Shown here: in pieces, positions 5,104-11,652 of the stretch
Position numbering within the stretch: position 1 is the first letter of the stretch
How the letters are laid out: the number at the start of each line of letters is the position of its first letter
Assembly (NCBI GenBank): GCA_035758845.1
Contig: DASTVZ010000073.1
Coordinates: 1-11,652, forward strand
Length of the DNA: 11,652 nt
From: JALZOC01 sp035758845
GTDB taxonomy: Bacteria > Acidobacteriota > Vicinamibacteria > Vicinamibacterales > 2-12-FULL-66-21
Reading direction: 5' to 3'
Made by a program: the position numbers and the translations under genes
Notes under the pieces: model-generated
Told to the model about the DNA's origin: nothing
The model's database searches: none
The model's input: only the letters and a program-made list of their open reading frames with translations

Positions 5104-6180
5104 GTGAGGTACGAAAGATGCGCGAGTACCGCCGTGGCCACTCACGATATCATCGTCATCGGCGCCTCGGCTGGCGGCGTTGAAGCCATCAGCACCATCG
5201 TGGCGGAGTTGCCGCGCGATCTTCGCGCCGCGGTCCTCGTTGTGCTGCACCTCGGAAAGGGGCGCAGCATGCTGCCCGAGATTCTTACGCGCGTCGGCCG
5301 CCTGCCGGCCATTCACCCGAACGATCATGATCGCCTCGAGTACGGGCGTATCTATATCGCCCGGCCAGACCATCATCTCGTCGTCGCCCCGGGCGCGGTC
5401 CGTATCGTTCACGGGCCGACCGAAAACGGATGCCGGCCCGCCGTCGATCCACTGTTCAGGTCCGCCGCCCGTGTGTATGGACCACGCGTCGTCGGGATTG
5501 TGTTGTCCGGCGGGTTGGATGACGGCACGGCCGGACTGGCGGCGGTCAAAGAAGCAGGCGGTATCGCCATCGTGCAGGATCCCGAGGAGGCGTTCGCGCC
5601 GAGCATGCCCCGCAGCGCGCGAGCGTCGGTCAATGTCGATCATGTCCTGCCGCTACGAGCGATGGGGGGGATGATCAGCGAGCTGACGCGCGAAGAGTTC
5701 GAGCCGCAGCCGTTGACACCTGGTGTGCACGTGGCGCCGATCGAACCTGATCTCGCCGAGCCGCCGATTGCCCTGCACGAAACCGATCGCCCGGGAAAAG
5801 TTTCAATCTTCACATGTCCCGAGTGTCACGGGACGCTGTGGGAAACTGACGACCGGGGGATCGCGCGGTTCCGCTGCCGCATCGGTCATGTGTACTCGGC
5901 GGAAAGTATGCTCGCCGCCCAGACCGATTCCGTCGATCGCGCGTTGTGGACCGCTTTGCGATCGCTTGAAGAACGCGCCGCGCTGACGCACCGGCTCGCC
6001 GGGCGGGCACGGGCGCGAAACCACAACCGGGTGGCGCGCGCGTTCGAAGAGCGTGCGCTCGCCGCCGACGGCAATGCGGCAGTGATTCGCGAGCTGCTCG
6101 TCAACCGCGCAACGCCGCATGAGGAGCCGGACTCAGAAGTCGAAACCCCTGAGGTTGCCGCAGCGGTTCCCGAAGAGTAG
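5104..6180 (+). CDS. cheB: Stand-alone CheB-type protein-glutamate methylesterase with zinc-ribbon-like C-terminus
   Basis: CheB hydrolyses glutamate methyl esters on receptors. The 358-residue protein lacks the N-terminal receiver domain of classical CheB. The catalytic domain (about 13-195) shows the likely triad: Ser22 in IGASAGG, His49 in VLHLG, and Asp140 in SGGLDDGTAG. The C-terminal part carries CPEC (238-241) and CRIGH (258-262), a possible zinc-binding CxxC/CxxxH pair, then a helical region (about 270-335, ALWTALRSLEERAAL) typical of receiver-less CheB proteins found beside CheR-PAS. Without a receiver, control is probably by protein contact rather than phosphorylation. The GTG at 5104 has AAAGG 8 nt upstream; GTG 5134 is an alternative giving 348 residues. 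It is divergent from PAS2 and its stop lies 7 nt from the CheR stop. Its natural partner is that neighbouring CheR; the target is unknown, as no receptor gene is in the window. Confidence 0.9.
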   Translation: MRYERCASTAVATHDIIVIGASAGGVEAISTIVAELPRDLRAAVLVVLHLGKGRSMLPEILTRVGRLPAIHPNDHDRLEYGRIYIARPDHHLVVAPGAVRIVHGPTENGCRPAVDPLFRSAARVYGPRVVGIVLSGGLDDGTAGLAAVKEAGGIAIVQDPEEAFAPSMPRSARASVNVDHVLPLRAMGGMISELTREEFEPQPLTPGVHVAPIEPDLAEPPIALHETDRPGKVSIFTCPECHGTLWETDDRGIARFRCRIGHVYSAESMLAAQTDSVDRALWTALRSLEERAALTHRLAGRARARNHNRVARAFEERALAADGNAAVIRELLVNRATPHEEPDSEVETPEVAAAVPEE

Positions 6181-6187
6181 AACCGTT

Positions 6188-8083
6188 TCACTCGCCCTGG
6201 TGCGCTTCATCCATCAGGATAACCACGCCGGCAGTTTCGCCGTTCGACAGCTGCAGCGGCGTGAGGGACAACAGGCAATCGATCGTCCGCCCGCGGCGGG
6301 TGAGCGATGGAATCGTTCGTTCGACGAGCGTCTGTTCGCCGTGCATGATCGATCGAATCGATTGCGCCAGCTGCGCGACCGGTAACCCGATATCGAGCGT
6401 GAGAAACTGCGTCCCGACGACTTCGTCGGCACGGACACCCCAGAGGTCCTCCGCCCGCCGGTTCCAGACCTGCACGCGATGTTCGCGATCGAGGACCGCT
6501 ACGCCGGATCGCAGGCTGCTGAACACTGATTCGAGGTAGGCGTTCATCACGTCGGCGTCGACACTGCGGATGCGCAGTTCGTCGTTCATCGTCTGCAGCT
6601 CTTCGTTGGTCGACTGCAGCTCTTCGTTCATCGTCTCGAGCTCCTCGTTCGTCGACTGGAGTTCCTCGTTGGTCGTTTCGAGCTCCTCCACCGTCGACTG
6701 GAGTTCCTCGTTGGTCGTCTCGAGCTCCTCGACCGTCGACTGGAGTTCCTCGTTGGTGGTTTCAAGTTCCTCGTTGGTCGACTCCAGCTCGTCATACGCG
6801 GTCTCGAGCTCCTGTTTCGACGCGGTCAATTCCGACTGCAAGTGATGGAATGAGGTCGAGTCTGCAAACACGATGCGCGTGCCAATCACCGCGCGAGCAT
6901 CATCGAAGATCGGCGTCACAGTGACGTCGAAATAGCGTGGATGGCCGGCAACAAGATGGTGCACTTCTTTCAGCACCACTTCGCGCTGGTCGGCCGCGAC
7001 GCGATCCAGGGCGCTGCGAAGATCGACTGGGCGGTATGACACTTCCAGTTCCTGAAGCGGCCGGCCAACATCTGTCGCAGTGAGATTGAGCTGCTCCCGC
7101 GCTCCGGCACTGATCGCCACCAGCATGCCGCCGGTGTCGACAATGAGCTGCGGCGCCGCGTCCGCCTCGAATGCCGCGAGGCGCAGGCGCATGTAGGGAA
7201 CCGAGCCGTTCGACATGGCATCACGTCCTGCCAGCGCCAGCGGTGCGAGCCGATCGCGGTGGTTCGCCTTCGCAATGACACGGAAGATCCGGCGCGGAAG
7301 ATCGACCGGCATGAACAGGTCGGCATGACTGAAAAGCATCTCGGCACGCCCGAGGACGAGAAGCCCATTGCCGTCGAGCGAGAACGAGAAGCGGCTCAGG
7401 ATCCGCGCCTGCGCATCGGCATTGAAGTACATCAGCGTATTGCGGCAGAGCAGCAAATCGATGCGCGAAATCGGCGCATCCTGCAGCAGATCGATCCGTC
7501 CGAACATCACCGCGCGGCGCAGGTCGCGGTTCAGCGACGTGCCGCTGCCGTCGGGGTTGAAGTACTTCTCGCGGAACCCGGGCGGCAGTTGCTCGAGATC
7601 GCGCGCGCCGAATGTGGCGCGGCGTCCTTCTTTCAGCGCTTCTTCATCGACGTCGGTGGCGTAAATCTTGGCCCGGTCGCGCACGCCGTCAATCCCGAAG
7701 CGCTCGGCCAGCAGCATCGCCAGCGAGTATGCCTCCTGGCCGGAGGCGCATCCGGCGCTCCACACCCGCAGCGGCTCCCCGTCACGACGCTGGTCGAGCA
7801 GTTGCGGAAGGATCACGCCGTCGAGATACGCCCAGACGTCCGGATCGCGGAAGAAGGTCGTGACGTTGATGAGAATGGTGTTGAAGAGCGCCTCGAATTC
7901 CTCGGGATGCAGCTCGAGGTAATCGAGATAGGCGTCGAACGTCGCGACGCCGACCGCCTGCATGCGCTTCATCGCGCGCCGGCGCAGACTGGTTCGTTTG
8001 TACGCGGTAAAATCAAAGGCGCGGGTCTGGCGCAGGTGTTCGAGCAGCTGTTCGAAGGTTTCAGCTTCAGATCGTTCCGCCAT
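6188..8083 (-). CDS. cheR: CheR-type methyltransferase fused to PAS, coiled coil and second PAS domain
   Basis: The 631-residue product starts with a CheR N-terminal helical domain (about 8-60) and a SAM-dependent methyltransferase domain (about 65-270). Motifs are NVTTFFRD (73-80), VWSAGCASGQEAYSLAM (107-123), ATDVDEEAL (142-150) and CRNTLMYFN (213-221). The usual GEEPYS is GQEAYS here. A PAS-like domain (about 295-408) follows, then a long coiled coil (about 420-505) with nine EEL heptads, and a second PAS domain (about 513-627, VFSSLRSGVAVLDREHRVQVWNRRAEDLWG). In many bacteria CheB, CheR, PAS and kinase modules form one polypeptide; here they are split over three genes. The ATG at 8083 overlaps the histidine kinase end by 17 nt, suggesting translational coupling. 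The likely role is glutamate methylation in a signalling complex with the adjacent CheB; substrate and ligand are unknown. The family is well supported. Confidence 0.92.
   Translation of the reverse strand: MAERSEAETFEQLLEHLRQTRAFDFTAYKRTSLRRRAMKRMQAVGVATFDAYLDYLELHPEEFEALFNTILINVTTFFRDPDVWAYLDGVILPQLLDQRRDGEPLRVWSAGCASGQEAYSLAMLLAERFGIDGVRDRAKIYATDVDEEALKEGRRATFGARDLEQLPPGFREKYFNPDGSGTSLNRDLRRAVMFGRIDLLQDAPISRIDLLLCRNTLMYFNADAQARILSRFSFSLDGNGLLVLGRAEMLFSHADLFMPVDLPRRIFRVIAKANHRDRLAPLALAGRDAMSNGSVPYMRLRLAAFEADAAPQLIVDTGGMLVAISAGAREQLNLTATDVGRPLQELEVSYRPVDLRSALDRVAADQREVVLKEVHHLVAGHPRYFDVTVTPIFDDARAVIGTRIVFADSTSFHHLQSELTASKQELETAYDELESTNEELETTNEELQSTVEELETTNEELQSTVEELETTNEELQSTNEELETMNEELQSTNEELQTMNDELRIRSVDADVMNAYLESVFSSLRSGVAVLDREHRVQVWNRRAEDLWGVRADEVVGTQFLTLDIGLPVAQLAQSIRSIMHGEQTLVERTIPSLTRRGRTIDCLLSLTPLQLSNGETAGVVILMDEAHQGE
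6651..6776 (-). repeat. 42-bp tandem repeats in the CheR coiled coil
   Basis: Three 42-bp units (6651-6692, 6693-6734, 6735-6776) begin gtcgactggagttcctcgtt on the + strand and differ at few positions, the third being the most divergent. Each encodes two heptads of the EELQST/EELETT type. Less regular copies continue on both sides, from about 6575 to 6814. The DNA similarity suggests recent unit duplication or gene conversion beyond what protein constraint requires. Confidence 0.85.
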
Positions 8084-9044
8084 CGCGCGCTAGAGTGCCA
8101 TGTCGATGACCGCAACCTGCCTGGGAAGCGGAAACCGGCAACGTCACGCAGAACCGGGCACCCTTCCCAGGTCCATCGCTGAAGACCGAAATTGAACCAT
8201 CATGCAGTTCCACAATTCCGCGCACGAGTGCGAGACCGATGCCGAACCCGTCGCCCGCACTATCGTGGCCTCGCCAGAATGGTTCAAACACGCTCGCCAG
8301 ATCCGCGGCAGGTATTCCCTGACCGGTATCCTCGACAGTAATCCATGCCGCTCTCTCATTGGTGCTCAACGAGATCGTCACGGCGCCATCTGGAGGGGTG
8401 TAGCGAATCCCGTTCGTCAATAGATTTGACATCGCCTGCTGCAGGCGGCCGGCATCGCCGAGAACGGGGACCGGGGCGTTGGGCAGCGAGCAAATCAGGT
8501 GCACACCGGCGCTGCGCGCCGACGAATCGATCGCGTCCACCGTCTCCTGGAGGATGCTGCGCAGGTCGATCGGCGTCCGCTCGACACGAATTCGTCCGAG
8601 CGCCAGCCTGGACATGTCCAGCAGGTCGTCGAGCAGCGTCGACATGTGAAGCAGCTGGCGCCGCAGGACGACGCGCGCACGCTCGGCGGCGGCTTCCGAC
8701 GGTTTCGCGTCGAGGAGCGACATTGCCCCCATCGCCGCGTTGAGCGGCTGCCGCAGTTCGTGGGAGACCACTGCGACAAACCGCTGGTTTTCTCGCACCG
8801 AACGGTCACTCTGTTGCTCGACTCGCGTCAGTTCTCTCTGGGTCAGTTCTCTCTCGGTGAGCTGTATCTGCGCCTCGCTCGCATCGCGCACCATTTGCAG
8901 CCCCTCGGTGCGGACACGCATCGACTCGCGCATCTGCTGCGCGCGCACCTGCGCCTCGTAGGCGCGGTTGTGCGCATGCCGCACCGCTTCCCGAGAGGCC
9001 TCGAATGTGTTACGGATTTGCGCGGCGAGTTCGTTGGCTTTCAC
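8067..9044 (-). CDS. Soluble sensor-less histidine kinase
   Basis: The 325-residue product begins with a charged coiled-coil region (about 1-88, with LTERELTQRELTRVEQ), then a dimerisation/phosphoacceptor domain with His95 in VVSHELRQPLNAAMG. The HATPase domain (about 197-304) has an N-box NLLTNGIRYT (207-216), G1 DTGQGIP (239-245), F-box FEPFWRG (253-259) and G2 GDGFGIGLALV (264-274). There are no membrane segments, no recognisable sensor domain and no receiver, so input probably comes from a partner such as the PAS-bearing CheR. No response regulator lies in the window. The GTG at 9044 has GGAG 6 nt upstream; the open frame extends to 9209 but would overlap ftsH with unlikely Arg/Cys-rich sequence. 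The gene lies 61 nt after ftsH and overlaps the CheR start by 17 nt. A 15-nt tandem duplication (8827-8856) lies in the coiled coil. Confidence 0.87.
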   Translation of the reverse strand: MKANELAAQIRNTFEASREAVRHAHNRAYEAQVRAQQMRESMRVRTEGLQMVRDASEAQIQLTERELTQRELTRVEQQSDRSVRENQRFVAVVSHELRQPLNAAMGAMSLLDAKPSEAAAERARVVLRRQLLHMSTLLDDLLDMSRLALGRIRVERTPIDLRSILQETVDAIDSSARSAGVHLICSLPNAPVPVLGDAGRLQQAMSNLLTNGIRYTPPDGAVTISLSTNERAAWITVEDTGQGIPAADLASVFEPFWRGHDSAGDGFGIGLALVRGIVELHDGSISVFSDGPGKGARFCVTLPVSASQAGCGHRHGTLARDGGTI

Positions 9045-9050
9045 GACCAA

Positions 9051-9054
9051 CTCC
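9051..9054 (-). promoter_or_regulatory. Ribosome binding site of the histidine kinase
   Basis: On the minus strand GGAG lies 6 nt before the GTG at 9044. It supports a start inside the gap after ftsH rather than the longer overlapping frame. Confidence 0.55.
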
Positions 9055-9105
9055 AGCTGTACTCTACCGCTGCCCGAAGCACAAGGCAACCCGCGATCGG
9101 GCGAG

Positions 9106-11031
9106 TCACATCGTCCTGATGCCTGCGTCCGGAAGCGGCAGCGGCACGGTACCATCAGGATCTCGCGGCGGGACCGAGCCCATGATCGCTTTGAGTTCCT
9201 CCGCCTCAATCACTTCCTTTTCGAGAAGACGCTCAGACAGCGCATCGAGCGTCGCCCGGCGTTCGCGCAGCACGCGGCGCGCCGTCTCGTGCGCCTCGCC
9301 AAGAATCCGCTTCACCTCGGCGTCAATCTTGAGCGCCGTCTCCTCAGAATAGTTGCCGCGCTCTGATGCGAACGGCGAATCGAGAAAGACTGGACGCTTG
9401 TTGCCGTCGTAATTGACGGCGCCGAGCAGGTCGCTCATCCCGAACTCGGTGACCATCGATCGCGCGATATCGGTTGCCCGCTGCAGATCGTTCTGCGCGC
9501 CGGTTGAGATGCGCCCGAACGCAATCTCCTCGGCGCTGCGGCCGGCAAGCAGCACGGATAGCTGGCTGAGGAGATCCTCGCGCGTGAGCAGGTATCGATC
9601 CTCGAGCGGCAACTGCATCGTGTAGCCAAGTGCGCCGAACCCACGCTGCACAATCGAGATCTTGTGCACCGGATCGAGTCCCGGCAGCACACTGGCGACA
9701 ATCGCGTGCCCCGACTCGTGATACGCGACAATCCGCCGTTCCTTGTCGCTCATCACACGCTTCTTCTCGAGCCCCGCAATCAGGCGATCGATCGCTTCGT
9801 CGAAATCCTTCATCTCCACCGCCGGCTTGTCTTTCCGTGCCGCGAGCAGCGCCGCTTCGTTGACGAGATTGGCAAGATCGGCGCCAGCAAACCCGGCGGT
9901 GCGGGCCGCAACAACTTTCAGATCGACGCCCTCGACGAGCTTTACGGATTTCACGTGAATGCGAAGGATATCCTCGCGTCCACGCACGTCAGGCTTATCA
10001 ACGAGTACCTGACGGTCGAAACGCCCGGGGCGGAGCAGGGCAGGATCGAGAACTTCCGGCCGGTTCGTCGCGCCCATGATGATGACGCCTTTGCGGCCGT
10101 CGAACCCATCCATTTCCGCGAGCAGCTGGTTCAGCGTCTGTTCGCGTTCTTCGTGACTGCCCATCGGTGTCTGAATGCGGACCTTGCCGAGCGCATCCAG
10201 CTCGTCGATGAAGACGATGCACGGCGCCTTCACCTCGGCCTGAGCGAACAGATCGCGTACGCGCGCCGCGCCAACACCGACAAACATTTCGACGAACTCG
10301 GAACCGCTCAAGCTGAAGAACGGAACCTTCGCCTCTCCTGCGACCGCTCGTGCGAGCAAGGTTTTTCCCGTACCGGGAGGGCCCACGAGGAGCACACCTT
10401 TAGGAATTCGTCCGCCGATGGTCGTGTACTTCTTAGGGTTCTTCAGGAACTCGACAATTTCACGCAGCTCATCTTCGGCCTCGTCAACACCGGCGACGTC
10501 GGCGAACCGTACCTTCACGTCGTCGTCCGCGTAGATCTTCGCCCGACTGCGGGCAAACGACATGACGCCGCCTTCGGCGCCACCCATGCGGCGGAAGAAG
10601 AAGCTCCAGAGCGCGATGAGAAAAATGATCGGAATGATCCAGCCGACGATTTCGGCGAGCCACTTGTTCGGCGCCTCGCCGGTGAACTTGATGCCGGCTT
10701 TCTCCAGGTCCTCCAGGAGTTTTGGGTCCGCGATGCGGATGGTGACGAATGGATGGGTCCCCTTCGGCCCGCCTTTCATCACCCCACGGACTCGTTCCTC
10801 CGAGACGATGACTTCCTGGACCGACCCCTCACGGACGCGTTGCTTGAAATCGCTATAGGAAATCGTCTCGCCGCCGGCCATCGAGAAATAGAACGCCTGG
10901 CCGAGCGCAAGCAGGAGAAAGACCGCCAGGACGTACCACATCGCAGAGCCCGGCCCCGTCCGCGGCGGGAGCTTTCGATCGCCCGCCCTCCGCGCCCGTC
11001 CGCCGGGTCTGTTCTGGGTCTGATCAGCCAT
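9106..11031 (-). CDS. ftsH: ATP-dependent zinc metalloprotease FtsH
   Basis: FtsH is a hexameric inner-membrane AAA+ protease that degrades membrane and regulatory proteins. The 641-residue product has an Arg/Gly-rich cytoplasmic head (1-30), a first membrane segment (about 31-50, MWYVLAVFLLLALGQAFYF), a periplasmic domain (about 51-122) and a second membrane segment (about 125-146). The AAA module follows: Walker A GPPGTGKT (217-224), pore motif MFVG (249-252), Walker B VFIDELD (273-279) and second region of homology with ATNRPEVLDPALLRPGRFDR (321-340). The protease has the zinc motif HESGH (438-442) and a probable third ligand Asp515 in GAQND. All key residues are present. The ATG at 11031 is 18 nt after the clpB stop and has only AAGG directly before it, so translation may depend on coupling. 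The histidine kinase and CheR follow on the same strand. Confidence 0.96.
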   Translation of the reverse strand: MADQTQNRPGGRARRAGDRKLPPRTGPGSAMWYVLAVFLLLALGQAFYFSMAGGETISYSDFKQRVREGSVQEVIVSEERVRGVMKGGPKGTHPFVTIRIADPKLLEDLEKAGIKFTGEAPNKWLAEIVGWIIPIIFLIALWSFFFRRMGGAEGGVMSFARSRAKIYADDDVKVRFADVAGVDEAEDELREIVEFLKNPKKYTTIGGRIPKGVLLVGPPGTGKTLLARAVAGEAKVPFFSLSGSEFVEMFVGVGAARVRDLFAQAEVKAPCIVFIDELDALGKVRIQTPMGSHEEREQTLNQLLAEMDGFDGRKGVIIMGATNRPEVLDPALLRPGRFDRQVLVDKPDVRGREDILRIHVKSVKLVEGVDLKVVAARTAGFAGADLANLVNEAALLAARKDKPAVEMKDFDEAIDRLIAGLEKKRVMSDKERRIVAYHESGHAIVASVLPGLDPVHKISIVQRGFGALGYTMQLPLEDRYLLTREDLLSQLSVLLAGRSAEEIAFGRISTGAQNDLQRATDIARSMVTEFGMSDLLGAVNYDGNKRPVFLDSPFASERGNYSEETALKIDAEVKRILGEAHETARRVLRERRATLDALSERLLEKEVIEAEELKAIMGSVPPRDPDGTVPLPLPDAGIRTM

Positions 11032-11049
11032 CCTTGCGATCTTACCGCT

Positions 11050-11652
11050 TTATGCGTGCACTGGTTCTTCTGCCTTACTGAACTCGAGCTCGCCGCGCGG
11101 AGCGTCGATGCGCACTTTACTGCCTTCACCAAATTCGCCCTGCAGGACTCGCATCGCCAGCGGGTCCAGCACACGCCGCTGAATGACGCGCTTCAAGGGT
11201 CGCGCGCCGTAGACCGGATCGTAACCCTCGGCGATGAGAATGTCCTTCGCGCGGTCGGTGAGCTCAACATGGATCTTGCGATCCTCGAGCCGTTTCATCA
11301 GTCCGCGGAGCTGGATGTCGATGATGTGCCGCATCTCCTCCCGGCTCAGGGTGTGGAAGACGATGATCTCGTCGATACGATTGAGGAACTCCGGACGGAA
11401 GTGCTCACGCAGCGTATCCAGCACCTGCCGTTTCGTGCCCTCGTCGAGCTGGTGCTCTTGCTTGCTCGAGATCGACTCGCGCAGCGCCGCCTCAGCGATG
11501 AAGTGACTGCCGACGTTGGAGGTCATGATCACGACCGCATTCTTGAAGTCGACGGTTCGTCCCTTTCCGTCGGTCAGACGGCCATCGTCGAGCAGCTGCA
11601 GCATCACGTTGAGCACTTCAGGATGTGCCTTTTCGATTTCGTCAAAGAGCAC
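11050..11652 (-). CDS. clpB: ClpB disaggregase, C-terminal part (cut by window edge)
   Basis: These 200 C-terminal residues match the second AAA+ module of ClpB, the hexameric disaggregase that works with DnaK to rescue aggregated proteins. Visible elements are the D2 Walker B LFDEIEKAHP (2-11), DDGRLTDGKGRTVDF (22-36), sensor 1 in MTSN (43-46), the arginine-finger region RPEFLNRIDE (86-95) and sensor 2 GARPLKR (149-155). The Walker A and the N-terminal half lie beyond the window; the first codon is a Val inside the protein, not a start. The ordinary ClpB C-terminal domain is intact and ends in a short acidic tail. ClpA/ClpC are less likely given the ClpB-like GRTVDF and C-terminal pattern. 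It is the first visible gene of the minus-strand run into ftsH. Confidence 0.93.
   Translation of the reverse strand: MLFDEIEKAHPEVLNVMLQLLDDGRLTDGKGRTVDFKNAVVIMTSNVGSHFIAEAALRESISSKQEHQLDEGTKRQVLDTLREHFRPEFLNRIDEIIVFHTLSREEMRHIIDIQLRGLMKRLEDRKIHVELTDRAKDILIAEGYDPVYGARPLKRVIQRRVLDPLAMRVLQGEFGEGSKVRIDAPRGELEFSKAEEPVHA

Noticed and set aside
6162..6188. Hairpin CGGTTC/GAACCG over the CheB stop as a terminator
   Set aside because: The strict stem is only 6 bp with a 10-nt loop and three T behind it, too weak to call without transcript data.
6575..6814. CRISPR array or minisatellite
   Set aside because: The repeats lie in frame in CheR, encode heptads, and have no unique spacers.
6570..6845. 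Serine-rich repeat protein frame on the plus strand
   Set aside because: It is the reverse complement of the CheR coiled-coil heptads; the SSS repeats come from the GAG-GAG-CT pattern of the EEL codons.
7259..8182. 307-codon open frame antisense to the CheR gene
   Set aside because: It is fully covered by the conserved CheR and kinase coding sequence on the other strand, and its product is a Arg/Glu/Gln-rich shadow without a domain.
8499..9119. 206-codon open frame antisense to the histidine kinase
   Set aside because: It is a shadow of the kinase, whose H, N, G1, F and G2 boxes are all on the other strand.

Overview
This GC-rich window reads as chromosomal DNA from a Gram-negative-type, probably soil-dwelling bacterium. 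A Rho with a long proline/alanine/arginine-rich N-terminal extension, an FtsH with an Arg/Gly-rich cytoplasmic head, and many PAS and Crp/Fnr-type proteins would fit Acidobacteriota (perhaps the Vicinamibacteria side). That assignment is a low-confidence inference, since no rRNA or other marker gene is present.

Layout from left to right. A near-consensus sigma70-type promoter (19-47) and a C-rich leader of about 135 nt precede rho (+). A small PAS protein (PAS1, -) converges on rho with a 23-nt gap. A 284-nt non-coding stretch then carries three consecutive hairpins, each followed by a T-run on the + strand. Two paralogous Crp/Fnr-family regulators follow (Crp1 and Crp2, both +). A second PAS protein (PAS2, -), clearly a paralogue of PAS1, converges on Crp2. 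A divergent intergenic region with a strong promoter for PAS2 leads to a stand-alone CheB-type methylesterase with a zinc-ribbon-like tail (+). CheB converges, with 7 nt between stop codons, on the end of a long - strand gene run. In transcription order that run is clpB (3' part only, cut by the window edge), ftsH, a soluble histidine kinase, and a CheR-PAS-coiled coil-PAS methyltransferase. The histidine kinase and CheR reading frames overlap by 17 nt.

How the parts may work together. The right half couples proteostasis genes (ClpB disaggregase, FtsH membrane protease) to a signalling pair (histidine kinase, CheR-PAS) in one apparent transcription unit, with a matching CheB next to it. No chemoreceptor, CheA, CheW or response regulator is visible, so ordinary chemotaxis is unlikely. 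The CheR protein contains nine EEL heptads whose Glu-Glu-x-x-Ser/Thr-Thr pattern resembles chemoreceptor methylation sites, so self-methylation is an attractive but untested idea. The left half is a duplicated PAS plus Crp/Fnr module. A 19-nt copy of the rho 3' end, including its in-frame MQKM-x-stop, lies just before the end of PAS2 and looks like a scar of that duplication.

The most interesting signals are the triple hairpin array, the rho-tail relic, the receptor-less CheB/CheR pair with its Glu-Glu heptads, and the rho leader with a tiny Pro-Pro-stop reading frame. No tRNA, rRNA, CRISPR array, insertion sequence or phage gene was seen.
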